A stretch of DNA of 64,000 nucleotides from Polynucleobacter sp. 15G-AUS-farblos (GCF_018882445.1 NZ_JACVOM010000001.1:592951-656950); one strand, 5' to 3'; positions 42,478 to 51,006 are shown, counted from the stretch's first letter. Notes: generated by a model from the letters alone, not told the origin. Program-made: numbers and translations.

Positions 42478-43866
42478 TTATTTCTTCTTGGATAAAAGCG
42501 TTGTCATTGCGAAAATTGTAGCAATCAACAAGCCAATTTCCAAGAAATAGACGAAAGAGTAGCCAGTCGTTGCAGTAATAAGCCCCTCAGGAAGCCAATT
42601 TGCAGCCCCTATGGCAACAACAATGTCTCTCATGACCCCGCCCAAACCAATCGCAATTCCAGCTGCGGTTGCTTGCACTGCACCCCAAGCTCCTAAAGCA
42701 AGCCCCCTTTGATTGGCTGGCGCCAATTGCATCGTTGCAGTTAGAGTTCCATGACTAAATAAGCCTGCGCCAAAACCAATTAAAAAAGTTCCCAATAAAA
42801 ATAATGTCTTTAAAGCCAATGGAGCGGAGAGGACAATCAAAATAAAAGCGGGAATCCCTACCAGGGCACCAATGCTAGCCATGTAAAAAGGATCTGTACC
42901 TTTACTCAATACACGAGAGGCCCAGCTAAAGCCAATGAGCCCGCCCACCGCTAAGATTGCTGTGAGCATCGTAGTCTCGCTAACACTCATATTTAAGATT
43001 TGACCTCCATAAGGCTCTAGCAAAACTTCATTCATGCTAAATGCCATGGTTCCAAAGCCAACTACAAGCAACCTTCTCATGGCGTTACCGCCTCGCGCAA
43101 ACATCTGCCAAGACTCTATGAATGAGGGCTCCTGATGACGTGGTTTTGCCACTTGTATTCTGGGCTCTTGTTTCCATAATGAAATGACATTCAGCACGAT
43201 CGTGACAACTGCAGAAGCTTGGATAACTTGAATTAATTTTCCAGGACTGAATTCTTGCAGAGCCCAACCAAATAGCAAGGCACTGACAATCATGCCCATC
43301 AGTTGCATGACATACATCAGTCCAACTACTTTAGGCTGATCTGCTTCAGGAGCGAGATCTGTAGCCAAAGCGAGGCCCACTGTCTGGGTAATGTGTATGC
43401 CAGCTCCAACCAATAAAAATGCCAGGCCAGATGCGACCCAGCCAACCCAAACTGGCGCTTGTTGAGACTGCCCGGCACCAGATAAAACCAGCAATGCAAA
43501 GGGCATGATGGACAAGCCGCCAAACTGAACTAAGGCCCCCTTCCAGATGTAGGGAACTCTTCGCCAACCTAAGGCAGATTTGTGGTTATCCGAACGAAAA
43601 CCAATCAGCGCTCGAAAAGGCGCAAAAATAATTGGTAAAGAAATCATCACCGACACAATAGAAGCTGGCACATGCAGCTCAACAATCATCACGCGATTTA
43701 AAGTGCCTACTAACAAAACCAAAGCCATCCCCGCAGAGACTTGAAAAAGAGACAGTCTTAATAATCGAGATAGAGGTAAGTGATCAGACGCTGCGTCTGC
43801 AAAAGGAAGATATCGAGGTCCCAGATTTGCCCAGGACTGCATGAGTTTTTTAGTTACTCGATTCAT
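42478..43866 (-). CDS. pucC: LH2 assembly protein PucC
   Basis: A 462-residue, approximately 12-span PucC-family protein. It resembles LhaA along its whole length (for example LPFADAASDHLPLSRLLRLS against LPFADVATPDLPLGRLLRLS). Its position directly after pucA marks it as PucC, required for LH2 formation in Rhodobacter. A terminator-like hairpin separates it from pucA, so its expression probably depends on partial read-through, as in other puc operons. Confidence 0.93.
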   Translation of the reverse strand: MNRVTKKLMQSWANLGPRYLPFADAASDHLPLSRLLRLSLFQVSAGMALVLLVGTLNRVMIVELHVPASIVSVMISLPIIFAPFRALIGFRSDNHKSALGWRRVPYIWKGALVQFGGLSIMPFALLVLSGAGQSQQAPVWVGWVASGLAFLLVGAGIHITQTVGLALATDLAPEADQPKVVGLMYVMQLMGMIVSALLFGWALQEFSPGKLIQVIQASAVVTIVLNVISLWKQEPRIQVAKPRHQEPSFIESWQMFARGGNAMRRLLVVGFGTMAFSMNEVLLEPYGGQILNMSVSETTMLTAILAVGGLIGFSWASRVLSKGTDPFYMASIGALVGIPAFILIVLSAPLALKTLFLLGTFLIGFGAGLFSHGTLTATMQLAPANQRGLALGAWGAVQATAAGIAIGLGGVMRDIVVAIGAANWLPEGLITATTGYSFVYFLEIGLLIATIFAMTTLLSKKK

Positions 43867-43907
43867 CTTGTAAATTCTAGCCCAATGAATATGCCCATGG
43901 AAATGAA

Positions 43908-43932
43908 AAAGGCTGGTACGAAACCAGCCTTT
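43908..43932 (-). terminator. Terminator between pucA and pucC
   Basis: AAAGGCTGGT (43908-43917) pairs with ACCAGCCTTT (43923-43932), a 10-bp stem with a 5-base loop. On the minus strand the stem runs into TTTTTCATTT. It would give a short abundant pucBA message and a rarer pucBAC message. Confidence 0.85.
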
Positions 43933-43950
43933 AGTGGGACATTCAATTCC

Positions 43951-44151
43951 TTACTTCTTAACTGGTGCCGTCGGTACTGCCGGAGCTGGTGCTGATGCTG
44001 TCTTAGCGCCACCCTCCAAGAAAGCACTCACCCAAGTTGTATGGCTCAGGATTGCGTAATGCACACTAAAAGATCCAACTGCTACCGCTCCAATAATGAG
44101 CGGAATCCCAACAGTAGGTCGAACTACTGTCCACATTTTTCCGTAAATCAT
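43951..44151 (-). CDS. pucA: LH2 (peripheral antenna) alpha polypeptide, B800-820-like
   Basis: A 66-residue antenna polypeptide that aligns without gaps to Rhodoblastus acidophilus LH2 alpha over about 48 residues. Motifs are GKMWTVVRP at the N-terminus, the ligand His31, then SHTTW to Trp40. Residues 44-45 are Phe-Leu (VSAFLEGG), where B800-850 proteins have Tyr-Trp and B800-820 (LH3) proteins have Phe-Leu. A 17-residue Ala/Pro-rich tail (SAPAPAVPTAPVKK) follows, a feature also known in Rubrivivax-type PucA. Confidence 0.95.
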   Translation of the reverse strand: MIYGKMWTVVRPTVGIPLIIGAVAVGSFSVHYAILSHTTWVSAFLEGGAKTASAPAPAVPTAPVKK

Positions 44152-44168
44152 ATTAATCTCCCCTTCCC

Positions 44169-44318
44169 TTATTTAAGCCAAGGCGAATAAATATAAGCAA
44201 GCAAATGTGCTAGCGCTGCGATCATCCCAAAAAACTGGGTCCCTTGAATCAGATTGCGATGCAATTCCTCTGATTGTTCCTCTGTCAGCCCGGTAAGGCT
44301 CATTTTTCCATCTGACAT
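44169..44318 (-). CDS. pucB: LH2 (peripheral antenna) beta polypeptide
   Basis: A 49-residue polypeptide: LTGLTEEQSEELHRNLIQGT, then the helix with ligand His in 'ALAHLLAYIYSPWLK'. The ATG at 44316-44318 follows GGGAG. The upstream 27 codons of the open frame are not part of the protein. At the place of Arg20 in Rhodoblastus LH2 beta, which hydrogen-bonds B800, this protein has Gln (IQGTQFF). First gene of pucB-pucA-pucC. Confidence 0.95.
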   Translation of the reverse strand: MSDGKMSLTGLTEEQSEELHRNLIQGTQFFGMIAALAHLLAYIYSPWLK

Positions 44319-44374
44319 AGTTGGCGTCTCCCTATAGAAAAGACTAACTAAACGTGCAACCCCGCACGCAGGGT

Positions 44375-44390
44375 AGTGACCAAAGTCACT
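44375..44390. promoter_or_regulatory. Hairpin in the pucB leader
   Basis: AGTGAC-CAAA-GTCACT, a 6-bp stem with a 4-base loop, about 57 bp upstream of pucB. A second dyad CGTGC/GCACG lies at 44353-44367. They may affect translation or stability of the pucBA message. Confidence 0.4.
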
Positions 44391-44408
44391 GATTCCCAAA
44401 ACTACCTA

Positions 44409-44426
44409 TGTAATCTATTAAATACA
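44409..44426. promoter_or_regulatory. PpsR/CrtJ box 1 upstream of pucB
   Basis: TGTAATCTATTAAATACA fits TGT-N12-ACA exactly. Paired with a second box 8 bp away, the same separation as in the crtE region. Confidence 0.8.
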
Positions 44427-44434
44427 CTTACAAT

Positions 44435-44452
44435 TGTCAAGGGCAATATACA
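44435..44452. promoter_or_regulatory. PpsR/CrtJ box 2 upstream of pucB
   Basis: TGTCAAGGGCAATATACA fits TGT-N12-ACA exactly. Tandem boxes in front of puc are established CrtJ/PpsR targets in Rhodobacter. Confidence 0.8.
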
Positions 44453-44650
44453 TTAAATACCTTAATATGAAATTTAATTGTTTATTTTCAATAACTTATA
44501 TTTGTAATTAATTTTCTATAAATTTAATAATGTTGTTTAAAAATCTATATAACTAGTATTTACCCTTATATAAATTCCATAGTACTTTAGGCAACAATCG
44601 GCGCGCAGAACTGGCAATCGAATCACCAAAAATCGGTATGCCTTGATTCA
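44453..44650. promoter_or_regulatory. AT-rich upstream region shared by pucB and the ABC exporter, with second promoter element
   Basis: A 332-bp gap separates pucB from the divergent ABC exporter. Beyond the PpsR boxes it is very AT-rich and contains AGTA-TTT-ACCCTTATATAA at 44555-44573. That element matches the bchF/aerR copy at 21 of 23 aligned bases. Here it lies about 100 bp from the PpsR boxes instead of 20-22 bp. Nothing else is recognised. Confidence 0.45.
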
Positions 44651-46474
44651 ATGTCTAGGATCGATAATCGAAGAAATATTGAGAGACAAGCAAGACCATT
44701 TCCTATGACTGATAAAGAAATTCAAAACTCTAAAAAGTTAAAGTCTGTAAAGTCATTCCTGCCATTTTTAAAGCCCTATAAAAAGCAACTACTTGTAGCG
44801 GCGATCAGCCTAGTTCTGGCTGCCTCAGCAACTCTAGTAGTACCCCTGTGTTTTCGAAAGATTGTTGATTTAGGATTTAGTGACATTAGTCATGCGCAGA
44901 TTAATATCACCTTCATCAATCTATTCTTGGCTGCATTTGTTTTGGCCTTTGCAAGCGCATTGCGTTACTACATTGTTTCTTGGCTTGGCGAGAGAGTAAC
45001 GAGCGATATCCGCAAAGCGGTCTACTCACACATCATTGTGCAAAGCCCTGAGTTCTTTGAAACCAAGCAGAGTGGGGAACTGCTTTCACGCATTAACAAT
45101 GACACTTCCATAGTACAAATTCTGGTAGGCACAAGTGTGTCAATGGCAGTCCGGAATCTATTCCTGCTGGTTGGCGGCATGACGATGATGTTCATTACCA
45201 GCATTAAATTAAGCTTAATCATTCTTGCTACGCTCTTATTAACCGTGCTCCCTATCATGCTGATGGGGAAAAAAGTTCGGCTGCTCTCCAGAAATTCTCA
45301 AGATAAGATTGCGCTTGCATCTGCGATCGCAGGAGAAAAAATCAATGCCATTCTGACTGTCCAATCTTTCGCAAATGAACAGAAAGAGATCAAGATATTT
45401 AATCAGTCTATCGAGACCTCATTCATTGCTTCCATTAATCGAAGTGCGGCAAGGGGCAGACTCACCTTTGTAGCCATTCTTTTAGGCTTTACCAGCATTA
45501 TTGCCGTGCTATGGCTCGGGGCGTATGCAGTCAGCAATAAAGAAATGTCTGGCGGCCAGTTAACTCAATTCTTTTTATATGCAGTGATCGTCGCAGGAGC
45601 AATTGCCGCTCTATCTGAAGTGCTCGGCGATGTTCAAAGAGCTATTGGTGCAAGTGAGCGACTCCTAGAGCTGCTGAGCTTTAGATCACAAGTACAAAAC
45701 CCCAAAGAGCCATTCATTTCTGATCGAGCCATGAATCAGGCGATTAGCATTGATATCCAAGACATCAATTTTCATTACCCATCTATCCCAAGCAATGTTC
45801 TCACTGATGTGAGCTTACACATTAAGGCTGGTGAAAAAATCGCAATTGTGGGGCCATCTGGCTCGGGCAAGACAAGCTTGTTTAAATTAATTCAGCGTTT
45901 TTATGACCCGCAATCTGGAAGCATCTCCTTTGATGGGGTCGATATCAAGCAATTTCAATTGGCGGACTTAAGGCAACTGATTGGAGTAGTGCCGCAAGAA
46001 ATCAGCATCTTCTCTGAAAATGCACTAGAAAATATTCGGTATGGTAAAGAGCATGCAAGTGATGAAGAAGTCATACAAGCATCTAAGCTCGCATCAGTTG
46101 ATGAATTTATTACCAGACTGCCAGATGGATACCAGACTTATTTAGGCGATCGTGGTGTTCGCTTATCTGGAGGTCAAAAACAACGCATCGCTATTGCAAG
46201 GGCTTTACTGAAGGATCCGCCAATACTCTTATTAGATGAAGCGACCAGTTCATTGGATGCAGAGTCAGAGAGATTGGTGCAGCAAGCCCTTGAAGTGGCC
46301 ATGAAAGGCAGAACTACTATCGTGATTGCGCACCGACTTGCCACCGTTAAGAAGGCAGACAGAATTGTCGTTATCGAAAATGGTCGCATTGTTGAGATTG
46401 GCGATCATGCCAGCCTTGTCAATAACGAAGGACTTTACTCACACTTAGCTAAATTACAATTTACTGATGCCTGA
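44651..46474 (+). CDS. MsbA-type ABC exporter (fused permease and ATPase)
   Basis: A 607-residue half-transporter: six-span ABC membrane domain (about residues 35-330), then an ATPase domain with Walker A GPSGSGKTSL, signature LSGGQKQRIAIARAL and Walker B ILLLDEATSSLDAES. Such proteins homodimerise to export lipids, drugs or peptides; the substrate is not evident. An alternative ATG at 44705 would omit 18 residues; neither has a clear Shine-Dalgarno. It lies at the border of the photosynthesis cluster. Confidence 0.92.
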   Translation: MSRIDNRRNIERQARPFPMTDKEIQNSKKLKSVKSFLPFLKPYKKQLLVAAISLVLAASATLVVPLCFRKIVDLGFSDISHAQINITFINLFLAAFVLAFASALRYYIVSWLGERVTSDIRKAVYSHIIVQSPEFFETKQSGELLSRINNDTSIVQILVGTSVSMAVRNLFLLVGGMTMMFITSIKLSLIILATLLLTVLPIMLMGKKVRLLSRNSQDKIALASAIAGEKINAILTVQSFANEQKEIKIFNQSIETSFIASINRSAARGRLTFVAILLGFTSIIAVLWLGAYAVSNKEMSGGQLTQFFLYAVIVAGAIAALSEVLGDVQRAIGASERLLELLSFRSQVQNPKEPFISDRAMNQAISIDIQDINFHYPSIPSNVLTDVSLHIKAGEKIAIVGPSGSGKTSLFKLIQRFYDPQSGSISFDGVDIKQFQLADLRQLIGVVPQEISIFSENALENIRYGKEHASDEEVIQASKLASVDEFITRLPDGYQTYLGDRGVRLSGGQKQRIAIARALLKDPPILLLDEATSSLDAESERLVQQALEVAMKGRTTIVIAHRLATVKKADRIVVIENGRIVEIGDHASLVNNEGLYSHLAKLQFTDA

Positions 46475-46657
46475 TCTAAAAGTTCCCCACACCCCCCCCA
46501 CACCCCCCAAGCCCCCATCAATATCGCAGCCCTCAAAGATTACTTTTGGGGTCTTCAAGATCGGATTACTAGTGCGATGAGTGCACTCGATGGCAAAGCC
46601 TTTGTTGCTGATGAATGGCATAAACCAGAAGACAGTAAGCTCAAAGGTTATGGGCAA
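46467..46657 (+). pseudogene. hemF: hemF (coproporphyrinogen III oxidase) 5' remnant, frameshifted and truncated
   Basis: From 46517 the plus strand encodes INIAALKDYFWGLQDRITSA and continues ...DGKAFVADEWHKP..., resembling the N-terminus of aerobic coproporphyrinogen III oxidase (compare E. coli QFLLNLQDTICQQLTAVDG). The likely start ATG at 46467 is in another frame; the shift falls in a run of cytosines (46486-46516), a typical slippage site. Similarity stops near 46657, where the converging lipase gene begins. A functional HemF is about 300 residues, so this is only a relic. Confidence 0.75.
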
Positions 46658-47940
46658 GCATTGGCCAAGGACTTTCCAACAATACGATCTTTCACCCAAG
46701 ATAAATAGAACGGCTTAGATGATCCAGGAGTTGTAAAGTGAGATTGCTCGCCTGGTAACTGCATTCTTCCAACATTGCCACCCAATTTGCATGCTTGCTC
46801 TTGATATAGCTTATGCATCATGGGTGGAACAGCAGTATCTTTAGAACCAAAGTAAATCTGCACTGGAGCCATCGGCTTTACTACAGGCACGCCGCCTTTT
46901 AACATTGCCTGGGCCCAGGCAACAGTATTGGTTGGCTTCTGTTTCAATAAGCTTGCGTAGCTTGAACCGTAGTTAAAGTTAAATGTGTCGCTAGCTGTAT
47001 GCATACATTTATTGCTATAAATCTCATTGGCAACTTTTACACCTTCATCGGTAAAAATATCCGAAAGCTTGAGATTTGGAAAGGCTGCCTGAGTACCCCA
47101 GTAGAACATCGTTGCATGAGTGAAATTAAAAACGCTATCCAAAAACATCTTTTGTGAGTCTTGAAAATATTTATCAGCAGTAGCTTGATCAAGCTTGCCG
47201 GCTGGTGCAAGAATGGAAATATCTTGCGGTGCTAATGCTACGAAACCAACAATGTCAGGATTATCAGATACTGTGCCAGTTTGTTGGATGTATTCGGGCA
47301 TGCCTGCCAATGCAATTACAGCGCCGCCACCCTGAGACCATCCGTAAACTATCGTTTTCTTATTAGCTCCAGTCTCCTTCATTGAAGTTACAGCACGAGC
47401 AGCGTTGATTGTGTCCATAGCATTTGTTGCGGCAACACTATATTGATGTCTGCCGCCACCACCTAGACCTTGATAATCGGTTGCAACAAGAACATAGCCC
47501 TCTTTGAGAAACTCTTCTACAGCAGGGATTCCGTAATCAGTCCACGAATTTCCGCCCACTAAAAAATACTCGTTCAAAGGAACTGCAGGGTCAATAACTT
47601 GAGAAGGTCCGCAGTTTTGGGCAGATCCAGTTGTGCCATGTGCCCACGTCATTACTGGGCGTCCACCCGCTGGGGCTGGGCCTAAAGGTGCAATTACCAA
47701 ACCAGTTGAGATTGTTTTGCGTCCGGCAATGTCAGAAGAAATATAAGCAATTCTCCAGGCCTGCGCGCCCTTTAATGAGGTCGCTATCTTTTCCTGCTTA
47801 ATGACTTGGCCTAACTTACCTTCAGGACTCATTTTGATCACTGCAGCGTAGAAGGGCTGCATTGGCGGATCAGCATAAACAGAAGTGGATAGAGCAATTG
47901 AACTAACTCCAAGAATCAAAAATGAGAATAGTTTTTTCAT
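46648..47940 (-). CDS. Secreted lipase-family alpha/beta hydrolase
   Basis: A 430-residue exported enzyme. A signal peptide begins at MKKLFSFLILGVSSIALSTS with likely cleavage after VYA. The nucleophile elbow is GWSQGGGA, an oxyanion-side motif is WAHGTTGSAQNCGP, and a late GSKDTAVPP and QSHFT supply the Asp and His. It resembles the secretory lipase family (LIP). I chose the ATG at 47938-47940 because of the signal peptide. The C-terminus runs into the hemF remnant by 10 bp, marking a junction. Confidence 0.85.
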   Translation of the reverse strand: MKKLFSFLILGVSSIALSTSVYADPPMQPFYAAVIKMSPEGKLGQVIKQEKIATSLKGAQAWRIAYISSDIAGRKTISTGLVIAPLGPAPAGGRPVMTWAHGTTGSAQNCGPSQVIDPAVPLNEYFLVGGNSWTDYGIPAVEEFLKEGYVLVATDYQGLGGGGRHQYSVAATNAMDTINAARAVTSMKETGANKKTIVYGWSQGGGAVIALAGMPEYIQQTGTVSDNPDIVGFVALAPQDISILAPAGKLDQATADKYFQDSQKMFLDSVFNFTHATMFYWGTQAAFPNLKLSDIFTDEGVKVANEIYSNKCMHTASDTFNFNYGSSYASLLKQKPTNTVAWAQAMLKGGVPVVKPMAPVQIYFGSKDTAVPPMMHKLYQEQACKLGGNVGRMQLPGEQSHFTTPGSSKPFYLSWVKDRIVGKSLANACP

Positions 47941-48034
47941 AACTTTATTTATATATATAACAGTTAAAAAGGTAATCATCTCTACGCAATATTTTGTAAA
48001 GAATATAAATTTTTTTGCAGCCTCATTCTCGAAT

Positions 48035-49915
48035 CTATTTCCCACTCACAGCTTTAGGGCATACCTCTTTATTGGTCGAATCTTTTTGCCATTCCTTAAA
48101 ACAAGCACTTTGAGGATCCAAGGCCAAGGGTGCAGCCAGATCATAACGTCTACCTACTACTAGCTTCTGTTGATCTATCCATAAGTTTTTCTGCAGATTT
48201 GTTGTAAAGAGCACTTGATGTGCAATCTCTTTATTGGGAGCGATATTAGGGGGATAAAAGCCCTCTTCTGGTACTAAGGAATACAAGGCACTCGCATTAA
48301 AGCCGTTGGATTCTTTTGGAAGATAGTTAGCAACAAGCGTAAATGCTTGAGAATACTTTGCAATATCAAACCACATATACATCCCTCGATTGCTGGCTGC
48401 TGGGACTAAGCCTTTAGGTATATTGACTTCACCACCATAGGCTTTACCGTCATACATTGCTGGAATCAAGATGAGGTCTGCTCTTTTTAATGCATAAACT
48501 TCAGTTAGCTCAGGAATACGCACTTCATCATTAAGCATGACTGCGACTCGACCCAAGTCATTAGTACTAAACACAGGAAGATCATTGCCGGGCGTAGCCC
48601 ACTGCTGCTCACGATCATTTAAATGCGACTTGCGATAAATCCCAGCTTGCTTACCATTGAAATCAAACAGGACTGCAGTTTCATAATACTTGCCATCTTT
48701 TGCCTCAGGCATAGAGAATAAAAGATAGGTTTTATAATTTTTTGCCAGGTTGGATGCTAATGTTGCGCTTTTACCATCAAGACTCTCAGCATACTTAGCG
48801 ATATTGATTTTATCTAGAGCCACCTTGCCTAAAAATGAATTGAACGGCAATACCGCCAGATTAAAACCATTCGGATTGGCCTTAATCAAGCCTTCTACTT
48901 TTTTAGCATTCGCATCTACATCACCATTCACTGGATCATATTGAATTAAAAGAGCTCCAATTTGATTCTGAGTATTGTTGGTTACCGGATCAACGGGTGC
49001 TTTGTATAGGTTATAGATGCCATATAGCTCTGGGCGACGATGCTTAAGCCAAAATTCTTTTTGCACACTTTTCTTCTTAGTGTCTATAGTGGCATAAATG
49101 ATTGTGGGCTCCTCAGGCTTTGTCCATGTGCCCGCCTTAGAGCTAGTAAGTTGTTTTCCACTACTATCCCAAATAGAGGATCCACCAGTAAATTGATCAA
49201 CAAATTTGATTTGGGGCATTTTCACTAAGCCCGCTTGATTTGTGGCAACCGTATTGATGCCAATCCAAGGGGATAAGGTTGCTATGTTTGCAATGGTTGA
49301 GTGATTGCCATTACTCATTTTTTCAAACTTAGGCGTAGTGTCAGAACCAATTGGCATTGCCAGAATATCTATCCCACGCAAACTGGGAACCAATAAGGAT
49401 TGCAGACGACTGTCATCAAAACAAATGAGCATGCCTATCCGACCAATATCGGTATCAAACACTGGAAAACCTAAATTACCTGGCGTAGCAGTACTAAAGT
49501 CACCGGGTGGCAATTGATTTTTACGGTACTTACCAATATATCCTTTGGGTCCGATCAGGGCGGCTGCATTGTGCGTTAGCCCAGTTACAGGATCGTTCTC
49601 ATATAAACCAATCACAACGTAATTGTTATATTTTTTTGTGATCTTTTCCATGGCTGTAGTCGCTTTGCCAGGAATCGTATCTGAGTCCTTTTTGCTAGTG
49701 ATAATCCAACCCGTCACAGCAACCTCTGGCAGAACAATCAACTTAGCCCCATTCTGAGAAGCCGTAGTGACTTTAGCTGCTATCCCATCAATATTAGCCT
49801 GCACATTCTGCTCAGCGGGATTAAATTCAACAGCGGCAACTTTAATTACTGCAGCATGAGAAATGACAGGAGATAAAGCGAAGAAAGCAAAGAGAAAGAT
49901 GGTAATTTTTTTCAT
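48035..49915 (-). CDS. Exported protein with two nitrilase (carbon-nitrogen hydrolase) domains
   Basis: A 626-residue protein with signal peptide (MKKITIFLFAFFALSPVISH). Domain 1 (about residues 22-300) has the full Glu-Lys-Cys triad: LPEVAVTG, YRKNQLPPGD and MLICFDDSR. Domain 2 (about 320-600) keeps the Lys (YRKSHLNDRE) but has LPFNSFLG and VMLNDEVR where Glu and Cys should be, so it is probably inactive. Two fused domains in an exported protein are unusual. Substrate unknown. The ATG is preferred over a TTG at 49936. Confidence 0.85.
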   Translation of the reverse strand: MKKITIFLFAFFALSPVISHAAVIKVAAVEFNPAEQNVQANIDGIAAKVTTASQNGAKLIVLPEVAVTGWIITSKKDSDTIPGKATTAMEKITKKYNNYVVIGLYENDPVTGLTHNAAALIGPKGYIGKYRKNQLPPGDFSTATPGNLGFPVFDTDIGRIGMLICFDDSRLQSLLVPSLRGIDILAMPIGSDTTPKFEKMSNGNHSTIANIATLSPWIGINTVATNQAGLVKMPQIKFVDQFTGGSSIWDSSGKQLTSSKAGTWTKPEEPTIIYATIDTKKKSVQKEFWLKHRRPELYGIYNLYKAPVDPVTNNTQNQIGALLIQYDPVNGDVDANAKKVEGLIKANPNGFNLAVLPFNSFLGKVALDKINIAKYAESLDGKSATLASNLAKNYKTYLLFSMPEAKDGKYYETAVLFDFNGKQAGIYRKSHLNDREQQWATPGNDLPVFSTNDLGRVAVMLNDEVRIPELTEVYALKRADLILIPAMYDGKAYGGEVNIPKGLVPAASNRGMYMWFDIAKYSQAFTLVANYLPKESNGFNASALYSLVPEEGFYPPNIAPNKEIAHQVLFTTNLQKNLWIDQQKLVVGRRYDLAAPLALDPQSACFKEWQKDSTNKEVCPKAVSGK

Positions 49916-49993
49916 GGACTCGGCAGTTTGATTCAATACAAAAACTATATCAGATAGCCATTACATGAGATTTAATGCTGGATAGTGGCAAAA

Positions 49994-50021
49994 AAAATAC
50001 CAACCCAAAGGTTGGTATTTT
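49994..50021. terminator. Bidirectional hairpin terminator
   Basis: AAAATACCAACC (49994-50005) pairs with GGTTGGTATTTT (50010-50021) around a 4-base loop, flanked by A and T runs. It ends the minus-strand gene at 50040. Confidence 0.88.
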
Positions 50022-50039
50022 CATTTCCACAACTTCTAA

Positions 50040-50438
50040 TTAAGGCGTTACAACATGCCAGACTTTATTGACATTATCACCAGTCTTATCGCCTGGGTTT
50101 TTGTCCTTCACGAAGAAATAAAGGGGCTTTCCTTTATAGGTAAGCTGCTTTTGTCCATCGTTACGACTAATTAAAGAGAAGTCACCAGATAGCTTAATGC
50201 CTGGTTCAACATAGACTGGTGGCCAGTTATCGGCGCAAGTGAGAACGCACTCTGATTTACCGGAATTTGCTTGATCTTTATCAAAGGTATAAATCGTTTT
50301 ACCGTAACTGCTAGTCAAAATGCCATTACTTACCTTCACAAAGTCTGCCGAGGAGGTCTTAACATCAGGGGTTCCAGCACAAGCTACTAGCCCAATGACT
50401 ACGCAGCCCATCGCTACAAGCTTCAATACATTATTCAT
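50040..50438 (-). CDS. Lipoprotein of the 'secreted repeat' family
   Basis: A 132-residue lipoprotein with lipobox LVACAGT. The body has two related blocks: GKTIYTFDKDQANSGKSEC with CADNWPPVY, and GKPLYFFVKDKNPGDKTGD ending WHVV. This pattern is typical of the short repeat family (COG4315-like) of unknown function. Two cysteines (CVLTC) may pair. Ends at a strong terminator. Confidence 0.88.
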   Translation of the reverse strand: MNNVLKLVAMGCVVIGLVACAGTPDVKTSSADFVKVSNGILTSSYGKTIYTFDKDQANSGKSECVLTCADNWPPVYVEPGIKLSGDFSLISRNDGQKQLTYKGKPLYFFVKDKNPGDKTGDNVNKVWHVVTP

Positions 50439-50466
50439 TTTTTATCCTTAACTTATATTGTGCTAA

Positions 50467-51006
50467 TTAATTTCCAGGACCAACTAAAGTTACCTCAATG
50501 CGACGGTTTTGAGCACGTCCATCTGGGGTGGCATTAGAGGCAACGGGATTAGTGTCACCCATGCCTTGAGCGGAAATTAAATTCTTATCTACGCCCTTAC
50601 GGATTAAATAATCTGCGACATTGTCTGCTCGTCTAGAAGATAAATCTAAGTTTGTAGCAATTCCTTCGCTGCGCAATCCAGGCCCAATACCTACATTATC
50701 GGTATAGCCTCGCACAACAATTTTGGTATTTTGAAATCCAGAAAGAGTTGGCGCCATTTTTGCTAAAACCTGATCAGCCTTTGCATTCAATTTAAAGCCG
50801 CCTTCGGGAAATAGAATTTTGTCCTTAATGGTAATTTTTAGTTCACCTTGTAGTTGACGAATCTCAACCTCATCTCCCTGATAAGCTTGTTGCAATTGTG
50901 AATATGCCTGCTCAAGAGAGTTATAACTTTGTTGCGTTACGCAAGCAGTTAATAATCCCATTAAGGTAATTGCTACCATTAGTGAAGCGCGCTTTAATGT
51001 AAACAT
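50467..51006 (-). CDS. OmpA-family lipoprotein
   Basis: A 179-residue lipoprotein starting MFTLKRASLMVAITLMGLLT with lipobox LLTAC, then a short coiled-coil-like stretch rich in Gln/Leu (residues 25-55) and a C-terminal OmpA peptidoglycan-binding domain (VRGYTDNVG, NLDLSSRRADNVADYLIRKG, GDTNPVASN, RAQNRRIEV). GGAGAG precedes the ATG at 51004-51006. Likely anchors outer membrane and cell wall. Confidence 0.9.
   Translation of the reverse strand: MFTLKRASLMVAITLMGLLTACVTQQSYNSLEQAYSQLQQAYQGDEVEIRQLQGELKITIKDKILFPEGGFKLNAKADQVLAKMAPTLSGFQNTKIVVRGYTDNVGIGPGLRSEGIATNLDLSSRRADNVADYLIRKGVDKNLISAQGMGDTNPVASNATPDGRAQNRRIEVTLVGPGN

Noticed and set aside
46454..46699. Minus-strand 81-codon open frame near the C run
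   Set aside because: It arises from the Gly codons read from the cytosine tract and covers the hemF relic on the opposite strand; no ribosome-binding site.
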